Source: Gammaproteobacteria bacterium (lineage in GTDB: Bacteria; Pseudomonadota; Gammaproteobacteria; Burkholderiales; Burkholderiaceae_D). From it: a stretch of 48,541 nucleotides of DNA. Position 1 is the stretch's first letter. The number at the start of each line of letters is the position of its first letter. The DNA lies in the NCBI GenBank assembly GCA_903970185.1, contig CAJCIC010000058.1:1-48541 (forward strand). Direction: 5' to 3'. The translations under genes were made by a program, and so were the position numbers. Of the stretch, positions 25,303 to 33,416 are shown piece after piece. The notes beneath the pieces were generated by a model. The model was not told the origin of the DNA. It worked only from the letters and a program-made list of their open reading frames with translations, and did not search any database.

Positions 25303-27848
25303 GCCAGCACCTCGCCGGAATTGATCTCAGCGAGGGAATCCGGCTTTCGTTCATTTTCCCGCGCGGGCCTGATCTGGCCACGCTCCGTGGCAAAGATGAT
25401 GTTCGGGTCCGCCGCCGTATCGTTAACGAAGGTGCGAAAACGCCGCAACTTGGCCGGATCCTCGATGGCACTCTTCCATTCGCAGGCATAGGTATCAACC
25501 AGGTGCTGCATGTCCGCCTCGAGCTCGGCGCCAATCCCAAGCTTGTCGTCGCACACGACTGCGCGCAGGTAATCGAGGCCGCCTTCGAGGTTATCGAGCC
25601 AGCTGGCAGTGCGCTGCAGGCGGTCTGCCGTGCGAATGTAGAACATCAGGAAGCGATCGATGTATTGCACCAGCGTCGCGTGGTCAAGATCGGAGCACAG
25701 CAGGTCGGCGTGGCGCGGCTTGACACCGCCGTTGCCGCACACATACAGGTTCCAGCCGCGCTCGGTGGCAATCACACCGACATCCTTGCCCTGCGCTTCG
25801 GCGCATTCGCGGGTGCAGCCCGAAACACCAAACTTGAGCTTGTGCGGCGAGCGTACACCGCGATAGCGTTTCTCCAGTTCGATGGCAAGGCCGGTGCTGT
25901 CCTGGACACCGTATCGGCACCAGGTGCTGCCAACGCACGACTTCACGGTCCTTAGCGCCTTGCCGTAGGCATGCCCCGATTCGAAGCCAGCGGCAATCAG
26001 CTCCGACCAGATCGCCGGAAGCTGGTGCACCTGGGCGCCGAACAAGTCGATGCGCTGGCCCCCGGTGATCTTGGTGTAGAGCCCATACTTCTTCGCGACT
26101 TCACCAATGGCGATGAGCCCCTGCGGCGTGATTTCGCCGCCGGGAACGCGCGGAACGACCGAATAGCTGCCATCTTTTTGGATATTGGCCAGAAAGTGGT
26201 CGTTGGTATCTTGCAGGCGCGCATGCGTGGGCGTGAGAATCGCTTCGTTCCAGCATGAGGCGAAAATCGAAGCCACCGCAGGTTTGCAGATGTCGCAGCC
26301 GTGGCCGCGCCCATGACGCGCGATCAGCGCGTCGAAATCGCGGATGTTGTTGATCCGCACCAGGTGGAACAGTTCCTGGCGCGAGTAGGCGAAGTGCTCG
26401 CAGAGGTGGTTATTGACCGCGACGCCTTGGCGCGCCAGTTCGTGCTTGAGAATCTGCGTCACAAGCGGTGCGCAGCCACCGCAGGTGGTGCCCGCCTTGG
26501 TACAGGTCTTGAGCGCGCCCAAGGTGGTTGCGCCTGCGACGACAGCGGCGCAAAGATCGCCCTTGGTGACGTTATTGCACGAGCAGATCTGGGCGGCGTC
26601 GGGCAATGCGCCAACGCCAAGCCCGCTCGAGGGCTTTTCTCCGCCTGCAGGAAGAATCAGGGTCTCCGGCCGGTCTGGCGCGGTGATGCGATTGAGCATC
26701 ATCTGCAGCAGTGTGCCGTAGTCGTCGGCCTCGCCAACGAGGATGCCGCCTAAGATTTCGCGGCCATTGGCATCGACGACCAGTTTCTTGTAGACCTCGC
26801 GGCGCTCGTCGACGTAGGTATAGCAAAGGGCACCTGGCGTTTGCGCATGGGCATCACCAAAACTTGCGACGTCAACGCCAAGGAGCTTGAGCTTGGTGCT
26901 CATGTCAGCGCCGCCAAAGCCCTTGTCATTAGCCCCGAGCAGGCGCTGCGCGGCAACCTGGGCCATCTGGTAGCCCGGTGCGACCAGGCCATAGATGCGA
27001 CCGGCGTGCAAGGCGCACTCGCCAATCGCGAGGATGTCGGCATCGCTCGTGACGCAGTCATCGTTGACGACAATGCCGCCGCGCGCTCCGACTTCAAGCC
27101 CGGCTGCGCGCGCCAGCTCGTCGCGCGGCCGGATGCCGGCAGAAAAAACCACCATGTCGCATTCGAGCTCGCTGCCATCGGCAAAAACGAGCCGGTTTGC
27201 GTGGTTCAGGCCGGCTGCGATTTCGATGGTGTTCTTGCCGGTGTGCACGGTGACGCCAAAGGCTTCGATCTTGCGTCGCAGGATGCGTCCGGCACCCTCG
27301 TCGATTTGCACCGCCATGAGGCGCGAGGCGAATTCGACGACGTGCGTTACGAGCCCCATATCCGTGAGGGCACGGGCAGCTTCGAGGCCGAGAAGTCCGC
27401 CACCGATCACCACGCCACTTTTTGCTGCCGCGCCAAAAGCCAGGATCGCCTCGAGGTCTTCGATCGTGCGATAGACAAAACAGCCGGCGCGCTCGCGTCC
27501 GGGGATCGGCGGCACAAACGGCGCCGAGCCTGTTGCGAGGACCAGCTTGTCGTAGCGCACGCGTTCGCCATCAGCAAGCAGCACCGACTTGTCGCTGCGA
27601 TCAAGTGCTGCGACCTTGCTGTTAAGGCGCAGCTTGATGTGCCTGTTGCGCTCGAAAAAGCCCTCCTCGACCAATGACAGCTCGCTTGCCGAAGTCCCGG
27701 AGAAAAACGCCGACAGGTGCACCCTGTCGTAGGCCGCGCGCGGTTCCTCGGCAAGCACGACGATGTCGTCGCTGTCCTGGCCTTTTTGCGCGAGGTGTTC
27801 GATCAGCTTGTGTCCGACCATGCCATGGCCAACGACGACAATTTTCAT
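25299..27848 (-). CDS. nirB: Assimilatory NAD(P)H nitrite reductase large subunit
   Basis: An 849-residue enzyme reducing nitrite to ammonium with NAD(P)H. An FAD/NAD(P)-binding half comes first (VVVGHGMVGHKLIEHL; GVVIGGGLLGLEAARAL). A BFD-like [2Fe-2S] domain is at about 419-468 (ICSCNNVTKGDL...TTCGGC), followed by a second, partial repeat (GCDICKP). The ferredoxin half-domain is at about 560-625, and the sirohaem/[4Fe-4S] site is the C-x5-C (SCVGSTWC, about 635) plus C-x3-C (GCTREC, about 676). Length is normal for NirB. It starts 22 bases after the transporter gene with AGGAAT before the ATG, and its stop overlaps the start of the NirD-FAD gene. Confidence 0.96.
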   Translation of the reverse strand: MKIVVVGHGMVGHKLIEHLAQKGQDSDDIVVLAEEPRAAYDRVHLSAFFSGTSASELSLVEEGFFERNRHIKLRLNSKVAALDRSDKSVLLADGERVRYDKLVLATGSAPFVPPIPGRERAGCFVYRTIEDLEAILAFGAAAKSGVVIGGGLLGLEAARALTDMGLVTHVVEFASRLMAVQIDEGAGRILRRKIEAFGVTVHTGKNTIEIAAGLNHANRLVFADGSELECDMVVFSAGIRPRDELARAAGLEVGARGGIVVNDDCVTSDADILAIGECALHAGRIYGLVAPGYQMAQVAAQRLLGANDKGFGGADMSTKLKLLGVDVASFGDAHAQTPGALCYTYVDERREVYKKLVVDANGREILGGILVGEADDYGTLLQMMLNRITAPDRPETLILPAGGEKPSSGLGVGALPDAAQICSCNNVTKGDLCAAVVAGATTLGALKTCTKAGTTCGGCAPLVTQILKHELARQGVAVNNHLCEHFAYSRQELFHLVRINNIRDFDALIARHGRGHGCDICKPAVASIFASCWNEAILTPTHARLQDTNDHFLANIQKDGSYSVVPRVPGGEITPQGLIAIGEVAKKYGLYTKITGGQRIDLFGAQVHQLPAIWSELIAAGFESGHAYGKALRTVKSCVGSTWCRYGVQDSTGLAIELEKRYRGVRSPHKLKFGVSGCTRECAEAQGKDVGVIATERGWNLYVCGNGGVKPRHADLLCSDLDHATLVQYIDRFLMFYIRTADRLQRTASWLDNLEGGLDYLRAVVCDDKLGIGAELEADMQHLVDTYACEWKSAIEDPAKLRRFRTFVNDTAADPNIIFATERGQIRPARENERKPDSLAEINSGEVLA

Positions 27849-27870
27849 GGGCGTATTCCTTGTTGTCGCA

Positions 27871-29265
27871 TCAGGAAGAAGGCGCTAGGGTGGCGTTGGC
27901 GTTGACCGCGACACCGGCAGGCTCGCCAGCCTCGGGCATCGCCCATACCAGCCATTCGTGGCGCAGGACAAACACCGTCGCCGTGGCAAGCGCAGCGAGC
28001 ACGCCGAAGGTGGCAAAGCCGATCTGGTAATTGCCCGTCGACTCCTTGGCGATGCCCATGACGACGGGCAGATAGAACCCGCCGATACCGCCAGCAGCGC
28101 CGATCAGGCCGGTCATCACGCCCGACTGCTTGGGCCATCGCTGCGGCACGAGCTGGAAGGTTGCGCCATTGCCAAGACCAAAGCCGACATACATGGCAAA
28201 CAGCAGTGCGATGCCGCCTGCAAGCGGGGGCATCAGGAGCGCGAAGGCGAAGTCGAAAAGTGAAATTGCGCTGAGCAGGACCAGTAGCGCACGCACGCCG
28301 GTCAGACGGTCGGCGATCAAGCCGCCAAGCGGGCGCAGCATGGCTCCGGTGAATGCGAAGGCGGCGAGATTGAGGCCGGCATCGACCTTGGTCATCTGGT
28401 AGAGGTTGACCAAGAGCAGCGAGACGTAAGAGGACATGCCAACGAAGCCGCCAAAGGTGATGCTGTAGACGAGCATCAGCGCCCAGGTGTCGCGCATCGC
28501 CAGCATCGCCCGGTAGCGCTTGGGCAGCACGGCGATGGCGATCAGCGCGCCTGCGACAGGCAGAAGCAAAAGCCCAGCCTTGCCCGAGCCGAAGGCGCCA
28601 GCGTGCGCCAAGAGCACGAGCACCACCATGCCAACCAGGGTGGCGAGAAAGGCCAAGGCGGCGCCGCCCTTGCTGCCGGACTTGACGCTTTTGTCTTCGG
28701 CAAAAAAGACGAGGGCGAGCGCAGCAAGTGCCAGCAGCGGCAGTGCCGCAAGGGTTGCGCGCTGCCAGCCGTAATGTTCGGCAAGGCCCGGGAACATGAA
28801 TCCGTCAAGGACTGCACCGATGTTGCCGGCCGCAGCCAGACCGAGCACCAGGCCCTGGACCTTGGGCGCATACGTGCTGCCCGCCATCGGTAGCGCAACC
28901 GCGAAGCTCGCGCCGCCAACACCGAGGAAGACGCCAAGCACGAGCAGCAGCGCATAGCTCGGCACGATCGGCAGCGCCAGCACCAGCGGCCCGACCGCCG
29001 AGAGCGCGATACCAAATAGCGCGAGCGTTCTGCCATTGACCGACTGGAACAGATTGCCAAGGGTGACGCGCAGAATCGCCGCTGACAGCACCGGCACTGC
29101 GACGAGCAAGCCCTGCTCGGCCGGCCCAAGCCCGAGCGACTTGGCGACAAACGGTGCGAGCGGACCAAGCAGCACCCAGACCGTAAAGCCGGTATCGAAG
29201 TAGAGGAAACAGGCGATGAGCGAGCGCCAGTTGCCGCTCTTAAGAGATGCGCCTATCGATTTCAT
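27871..29265 (-). CDS. Nitrate/nitrite MFS transporter, NarK/NasA type
   Basis: A 464-residue major facilitator with about twelve membrane helices. NarK-type marks are visible: RSLIACFLYFDTGFTVWVLLGPLA near the start, GVGGASFAVALPMAG and a later SYVSLLLVN..., with GLGNGATFQLVPQRWP resembling the second nitrate signature. It should import nitrate, possibly exchanging nitrite, in the inner membrane. ATG 29265 has GGAGG five bases before it; the frame continues upstream through the regulatory leader and is not coding there. First gene of the nitrate operon and the direct target of the leader described at 29296-29389. Confidence 0.93.
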   Translation of the reverse strand: MKSIGASLKSGNWRSLIACFLYFDTGFTVWVLLGPLAPFVAKSLGLGPAEQGLLVAVPVLSAAILRVTLGNLFQSVNGRTLALFGIALSAVGPLVLALPIVPSYALLLVLGVFLGVGGASFAVALPMAGSTYAPKVQGLVLGLAAAGNIGAVLDGFMFPGLAEHYGWQRATLAALPLLALAALALVFFAEDKSVKSGSKGGAALAFLATLVGMVVLVLLAHAGAFGSGKAGLLLLPVAGALIAIAVLPKRYRAMLAMRDTWALMLVYSITFGGFVGMSSYVSLLLVNLYQMTKVDAGLNLAAFAFTGAMLRPLGGLIADRLTGVRALLVLLSAISLFDFAFALLMPPLAGGIALLFAMYVGFGLGNGATFQLVPQRWPKQSGVMTGLIGAAGGIGGFYLPVVMGIAKESTGNYQIGFATFGVLAALATATVFVLRHEWLVWAMPEAGEPAGVAVNANATLAPSS

Positions 29266-29295
29266 GAAGCCTCCAGAAAAAAAGACGCGGCCGCA

Positions 29296-29318
29296 AAATG
29301 AAAACGGCGCCTCGCCGT
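29296..29318 (-). terminator. Leader intrinsic terminator upstream of narK-type gene
   Basis: Read on the minus strand: stem ACGGCG-AGG-CGCCGT, then the U-rich tail TTTCATTTT. It ends about 30 bases before the narK-type start codon, where only an attenuator would make sense. The 3' arm can also pair with the AACGGCG of the P2 loop upstream, giving mutually exclusive structures. Confidence 0.75.
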
Positions 29319-29332
29319 GCCTGCGCACTGAC

Positions 29333-29389
29333 GGACGCCGTTGTCCAGGTTGGTCATGGTGGTCATCGCTCCCGAACCCGACGCTGGGT
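29333..29389 (-). promoter_or_regulatory. ANTAR (NasT)-type dual-hexaloop leader RNA
   Basis: Minus-strand RNA upstream of the narK-type gene holds two hairpins. P1 (29376-29389) is ACCC-AGCGTC-GGGT. P2 (29333-29346) is GGAC-AACGGC-GTCC. Both loops are six bases long with A at position 1 and G at position 4, the identity described for RNA targets of ANTAR proteins. P2 sits directly upstream of the terminator and its loop (AACGGC) is complementary to the terminator 3' arm, so P2 formation should hinder termination. nasT, encoding an ANTAR protein, is divergent next door. Confidence 0.8.
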
Positions 29390-29424
29390 CTCTGCTGGTG
29401 CACGACCGGGAAGCGGCACAACTT

Positions 29425-29441
29425 ATGCAAGGCCCATGCCA
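29425..29441 (-). promoter_or_regulatory. Sigma-54-type promoter of the nitrate operon
   Basis: TGGCATGGGCCTTGCAT on the minus strand matches the -24/-12 form TGGCAY-N5-TTGCW, with GG and GC spaced exactly. The start would be near 29415, giving a leader of about 150 bases to ATG 29265. An NtrC-type activator is expected, but I found no clear NtrC site upstream. Confidence 0.75.
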
Positions 29442-29493
29442 CTTTGCTGCAATACAACATGCTCCTTCTTGTGCTGCGCAAGCGAGTTCTTGC

Positions 29494-30090
29494 ATGAGCG
29501 CGCGCATTCTCCTCATCGATGTTGAAGCCGCGCGTACCGACGCCCTTGCGCGAGCGCTCGCCGCTGCCGGGCTTGAGTTGCTAGGCGTCGTGTCGGACAC
29601 CGCCGATGTTTACGCGCAGGTAGAGATGCTCAACCCGGATGCGATTCTGATTGGCGTCGATTCGCCAACACGCGACACACTCGAGGGGCTGGCTGTCATC
29701 GGTCGACACTTCCCGCGCCCCATCTTGATGCTCAGCGATTCGTCGGACACGGAATTGGTGCACCGCGCTGCGCGCGATGGCATCAGCACTTATGCCGTTG
29801 ACGGCATTTCGCCACTTCTGTTGCGCTCGCTGCTTGAAGTCACGATCGCGCACTTCCAGAATCTGAAGGCGATGCAGGCTGACCTCAACCAGGCGCAAAA
29901 GGCCCTCTCCGATCGGCGCGCCATCGACCGCGCGAAATACCTCATCATGGAGCGTCTGGGCGTGGGTGAAGACGAGGCCTATCACCAGTTGCGACGCGAG
30001 GCCATGGATCAGGGCATTCGCATCGGCGTTCTGGCGCGAAGGCTGATTCAGGCGGGCGAAACAATCAAGGCCAAGGACAAAAACCCATGA
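29494..30090 (+). CDS. nasT: NasT: ANTAR-domain antitermination regulator
   Basis: A 198-residue regulator. Residues 1-120 form a receiver-like domain (ARILLIDVEAARTDALARALAAAG). After a coiled linker (MQADLNQAQKALSDRRAIDRAK) the C-terminal ANTAR domain (about 130-190; YLIMERLGVGEDEAYHQLRREAM) binds RNA. In NasTS systems free NasT binds hexaloop hairpins and prevents termination in nitrate-assimilation leaders. ATG 29494 was chosen because the receiver fold begins there; the frame is open 51 codons upstream through the regulatory region. Its TGA overlaps the ATG of nasS. The leader just described is its likely target. Confidence 0.94.
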   Translation: MSARILLIDVEAARTDALARALAAAGLELLGVVSDTADVYAQVEMLNPDAILIGVDSPTRDTLEGLAVIGRHFPRPILMLSDSSDTELVHRAARDGISTYAVDGISPLLLRSLLEVTIAHFQNLKAMQADLNQAQKALSDRRAIDRAKYLIMERLGVGEDEAYHQLRREAMDQGIRIGVLARRLIQAGETIKAKDKNP

Positions 30091-31235
30091 ACCCCTACGC
30101 CATGAGCGAAGCGCCGGTGGTCGACTTCGGGCCGCCTGAGAAGCGCGAGGTGACCATCGGCTTCGTTGCGCTTAGCGATTGCGCCAGCGTCGTCATGGCC
30201 AAGCATCTGGGCCTCTTTGAGCGCTATGGCCTCGAGGTCACCCTGAAACGGCAGCCGAGCTGGGCGGCCTTGCGCGACCGCCTGTACCTGGGCGAGATCG
30301 ATGTCGCCCACCTGCTCTACAGCACGGCCTATGCGCTCGATCTTGGCGTTGCCGGCCCGCAGATCGATATGGCCATCCTGATGGGCCTGAACTGCAACGG
30401 CCAGGGCATTGTCCTCTCCGAGCGACTTCTTAGGGCCGGCGTCGTCGACGCCTTGTCCCTTTGTCGCCTTGTGCGAAGCCAGCCCGCGGCCCTCACCTTC
30501 GCGCAGACATTTCCGACCGGAACACACGCGATTTGGCTTCACTACTGGCTCGCTCAAGCAGGCATCGATCCGAGGCGTGACGTGCGCATGATGACAATGC
30601 CACCAAGACAGATGCCAGAGGCCATGCAAAGCGGCAGAATCGATGGTTACTGTGCGGGCGAGCCGTATGGCGGCAGCCGCATCGCGGCCGCACACGGCGG
30701 GTTCAAAGTGGCTGCGAGCGCTGCCATCTGGCCTGACCATCCCGACAAGGTGATGGCGGCGTCGCGCTCGTTCGTCAAGCGCTACCCGGCCACCAGCAGG
30801 GCACTGATTGCGGCCGTGCTCGAGAGCGCGCGTTACTGCGACGACCCCGGCCATCACGCACATCTGGCGAGCGTGCTTGCCGGGCCAAAGCAGCTTGACG
30901 TGCCTGCCGAAACGATACAGGCCGCATTCGATTTCGAGCCGGATGTCGCAGGTGGCGGCTCGCCCTTGCGATTTTTCGGCGACGGCCTCGTGACCCATCC
31001 TTTTGCTTCCGACGGCATGTGGTTCCTGACGCAACTGGTTCGCCTCGGGTTCGCAGGCGAGGACATCGACTATCGCCAGGTGGCCAATGCCGTGACCCAA
31101 ACCGGACTCTATCGCGAGGTGGCCAACGCCATGGGCGTGCCCTTGCCCGAGGATGTCGATCGCAGCGTCCGGCTTCTTGGCGGCGATGTCTGGGACGCAC
31201 GCGGTGTCGATGGCGCGCTGCCGGCGGCCCGCTAA
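30087..31235 (+). CDS. nasS: NasS: cytoplasmic nitrate-sensing NrtA/CmpA-like protein
   Basis: A 382-residue protein of the NrtA/CmpA substrate-binding family (TIGFVALSDCASVVMAKHLGLFERYGLEV; AALRDRLYLGEIDVAHLL; CAGEPYGG). Unlike the transport binding proteins it has no signal peptide, which is the mark of NasS. NasS holds NasT in a complex and releases it when nitrate or nitrite binds. The ATG overlaps the nasT stop (ATGA), so the pair is translationally coupled, as their joint function needs. No nrtBCD ABC genes are present, so it is not a transport component. Confidence 0.94.
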   Translation: MNPYAMSEAPVVDFGPPEKREVTIGFVALSDCASVVMAKHLGLFERYGLEVTLKRQPSWAALRDRLYLGEIDVAHLLYSTAYALDLGVAGPQIDMAILMGLNCNGQGIVLSERLLRAGVVDALSLCRLVRSQPAALTFAQTFPTGTHAIWLHYWLAQAGIDPRRDVRMMTMPPRQMPEAMQSGRIDGYCAGEPYGGSRIAAAHGGFKVAASAAIWPDHPDKVMAASRSFVKRYPATSRALIAAVLESARYCDDPGHHAHLASVLAGPKQLDVPAETIQAAFDFEPDVAGGGSPLRFFGDGLVTHPFASDGMWFLTQLVRLGFAGEDIDYRQVANAVTQTGLYREVANAMGVPLPEDVDRSVRLLGGDVWDARGVDGALPAAR

Positions 31236-31238
31236 GCC

Positions 31239-31256
31239 AGGTTGCCGAGGCAGCCT
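31239..31256. terminator. Hairpin between nasS and HCCA isomerase gene
   Basis: AGGTTGCC and GGCAGCCT pair in seven of eight positions plus one G-U, in the 19-base gap between convergent genes. It could stop both transcripts; no U-tract is seen. Confidence 0.35.
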
Positions 31257-31947
31257 AGCGGCTTGCACCTACGCGGATATTCTTTAGCGACGTCATCGCG
31301 TCGGTTTCGAAAAACCCGTCGCTCCCCACGTAGGCGGCCAGCATGGGCAGCGAATCGAGTCCCCAGAAGAGCTTGTCGTTCACGATCATGGTCGGTACGC
31401 CAAAGACACCGGCCAGAAGCGCACGCTCGGTGTTTGCGCGCAACGCGTCCTTGACGGCGGCAGCGCTGATGCGCTGATGGACATCGGATGCGCTGAGCTC
31501 TTCTGCAAGCCCCATGAACGTGGCGTCATCCTGCGGATCAAGACCGGTTGCAAAAAGTGTCGCGAAAACCTTCGAGATGACCTCGGCGCCTGAGCCCAGT
31601 GCGATGATCAGGCGCAAGTAGCGCACCGGATTGAAGGGATGCGATGCCGGCATTTTGAACGGGATGTTCCTTTGTCGCGCGAGCCACGTGCAGTACTCGT
31701 AGGTGAAAACGCGCTTGGCGGGAATTTCCGCGGGGCCCTTCTGGCCCAAGGCGTTAAGCAGGGCCGCAAACAGCACCGGGCACAGCGTGAAATCGATCGG
31801 CGGCTTGCACTGGCTTAGCGTCGCATGAAGCAGATACGCAAACGGCGAGACGACGTCGAAGTAAAAGATGCCGTGGGTCTTGGCCGTAGCGGCAGAATCT
31901 GTTTGCAAGCCGGCGTCTTTCGTATCAGGGGGCAAGCTTGCGCGCAA
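31255..31947 (-). CDS. 2-hydroxychromene-2-carboxylate isomerase family protein (DsbA-like fold)
   Basis: A 230-residue thioredoxin-fold protein of the HCCA isomerase/GST-kappa family: FYFDVVSPFAYLLH with the glutathione-site serine (no CxxC), KRVFTYEYCTWLARQRNIPFKMP, and the closing GVFGVPTMIVNDKLFWGLD. Such enzymes isomerise a naphthalene breakdown intermediate with glutathione, but many relatives have other roles and no aromatic catabolic genes are nearby. The start is uncertain: a TTG at 31947 without a good ribosome binding site gives about 25 extra residues before the fold. It follows the second glycosyltransferase-like gene on the same strand. Confidence 0.85.
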   Translation of the reverse strand: MRASLPPDTKDAGLQTDSAATAKTHGIFYFDVVSPFAYLLHATLSQCKPPIDFTLCPVLFAALLNALGQKGPAEIPAKRVFTYEYCTWLARQRNIPFKMPASHPFNPVRYLRLIIALGSGAEVISKVFATLFATGLDPQDDATFMGLAEELSASDVHQRISAAAVKDALRANTERALLAGVFGVPTMIVNDKLFWGLDSLPMLAAYVGSDGFFETDAMTSLKNIRVGASR

Positions 31948-31953
31948 GCTTGC
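31932..31953. repeat. Tandem palindrome GCAAGCTTGC
   Basis: Two copies of the palindrome GCAAGCTTGC, separated by GC, make one perfect 22-base palindrome at the very start of the HCCA gene. A third, partial copy (GCAAGCTT) follows at 31963-31970. It could be an operator, or a stem-loop in the message. Confidence 0.6.
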
Positions 31954-31990
31954 AAGGAAGACGCAAGCTTAACCGAACTCGCCTTCGCGC

Positions 31991-33046
31991 TTAACCGATC
32001 CGTGCCAGGGCAGCGTCGCTGCGGCCATTGCGGATGCTGGCCATTTGTTTGCGGTAGGTTTCGCGAAAGCGTCGCGAATCGATGTGCTGGCGCATCACCT
32101 GCCTCACCTGCCAGATGAGCCTTAAGCCCCGGTTCTCGCCGCGCGCGAAGTAGCGCTCGGCATCGGGCACGACCTGCTCGCAAAGCACGCCAAGCCATTT
32201 TTTCTGCATCGCCGCGACGCTGAATTCCTGTGCACGCTTGAAGCCGTTTTCGACCATTGCCTGGTACAGCATCGGCTGGGTCTTAAGACGGGTCACGGCC
32301 TTTAAGACATCCTCGGCCGAATCAATGGCAACGTAATCGAGCTGCGAGCGCCTGAGTTCGCGAAATGCCGGCTCGTCGTTCAGAAGCGCAGGCACGCCGG
32401 CAAGCCAGGCATTGATCAGTTTGCTCGCCGGCTTTTGCACCAGCATGCAGGGCGCCTCCTCGCGGTGTGCGATGACCAGGTCGATGCTGGAATAGTCATG
32501 CCAGTTCGGGCTGTCGGCGCTAAAGGCGACGCCGAGCCGGCGCATCGACTGCGCGAAGCTCGCACTTACGAGCCATGGCGTTGTCGTGCCGAGCCGGCCG
32601 AAGTAGGCGGCGCGCTCGATGGCAAGGCCGCGCCCTGCCGCACGGCCCACCAGCCCGGGCTGCGGCCAAAGCGCCAGGGTCGAGGTCTTCGGCTTTGTGC
32701 CCTCGAGCCCGTTTTGCACGATCTCCCAGTTGCACACGGTGGTCTTTGGCCGGTCGGCCCTGATGCTGACGATGTAGTTCGCAAAATACGGCGCGAACCA
32801 GCGATTGAGCGCGTCACGGTGGGCGATGTTGATGGCGTTTGGCGCAAGGCGCTCGCCAATGGTCACGCGCAAGCCGCGTTCGCGCAGTTGATTCTCGCAA
32901 CGCAGATAGGTCTGCAAGACCCAGCACGTCTCGCCGGGGGCAAAGCGTTCGGGATGCAGATCGATCTCCCGAGCGCTGGTCTTCCACAGTTGCGGCCATT
33001 CAAGGCCGAGACGGCGCTGCACGAAATGGATGCTGGGCACGAACAT
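31991..33046 (-). CDS. Glycosyltransferase-like protein, paralogue B
   Basis: A 351-residue protein paralogous to the gene at 18904-19968. Matching blocks in the same order: CWVLQTYLRCENQLRERG, VSIRADRP, LALWPQPGLVGRAAGRG, YFGRLGTTTPWLVSASFA, HDYSSIDLVIAHREEAPCMLVQKPAS, and a C-terminal RQHIDSRRFRETYRKQ. The conserved PASKLINAWLAGVPALLNDEPA region resembles a GT-B nucleotide-sugar site. Start ATG 33046 (MFVPSIHFVQ) follows GAGG; the frame reaches 77 codons upstream without similarity. It is separated by 43 bases from the HCCA gene. Function is presumed glycan-related; sugar unknown. Confidence 0.7.
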   Translation of the reverse strand: MFVPSIHFVQRRLGLEWPQLWKTSAREIDLHPERFAPGETCWVLQTYLRCENQLRERGLRVTIGERLAPNAINIAHRDALNRWFAPYFANYIVSIRADRPKTTVCNWEIVQNGLEGTKPKTSTLALWPQPGLVGRAAGRGLAIERAAYFGRLGTTTPWLVSASFAQSMRRLGVAFSADSPNWHDYSSIDLVIAHREEAPCMLVQKPASKLINAWLAGVPALLNDEPAFRELRRSQLDYVAIDSAEDVLKAVTRLKTQPMLYQAMVENGFKRAQEFSVAAMQKKWLGVLCEQVVPDAERYFARGENRGLRLIWQVRQVMRQHIDSRRFRETYRKQMASIRNGRSDAALARIG

Positions 33047-33416
33047 GGTCTTCGCCTCGGTGCTGCTGCAAGACGTACCTGGCTTATGCCACTGCGCTCG
33101 CAACACGTGCCAAGCTACCGGGTCGAAGTTGAATCTAGCTTTCCAAATCCTTGACAATTCCTGTACGAGCGAAGAAATCCTGCATGGGTTTGCCCGGTCA
33201 CAAAGCCGCGCCTGGCAGATTCGCCACACATTTTCCGGTACTGTTCGGATTCGCCGCGATTGCCGCGCTCCTGTCACAAAGGCGCCATAGCATCAGCCGT
33301 TTGCCCGAGCGAGAAGCGTCAGAAGCGCCGCTGCGTTGAACGCCCGTTGAACGACTTATGTCACCCCGGTTGAGCGCGTCATGCGCGAGACCATCGATCC
33401 GACCCGCAGGAGAGCG
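33047..33416. other. Divergent intergenic region, glycosyltransferase-like / porin
   Basis: About 370 bases between divergent genes. A perfect TTGACA lies at 33151-33156 on the plus strand, but the hexamer 17 bases later is a poor -10 and the porin is 260 bases away. No RNA gene or protein frame is recognisable. Confidence 0.4.

Noticed and set aside
26841..27677. A 278-codon plus-strand open frame
   Set aside because: Antisense to nirB; no domain features.
30048..31268. A 406-codon minus-strand open frame
   Set aside because: Lies antisense to nasS and shows no recognisable domain.
33151..33179. Perfect TTGACA as promoter for the porin
   Set aside because: The hexamer 17 bases on is not a -10 and the distance to the start is 260 bases.
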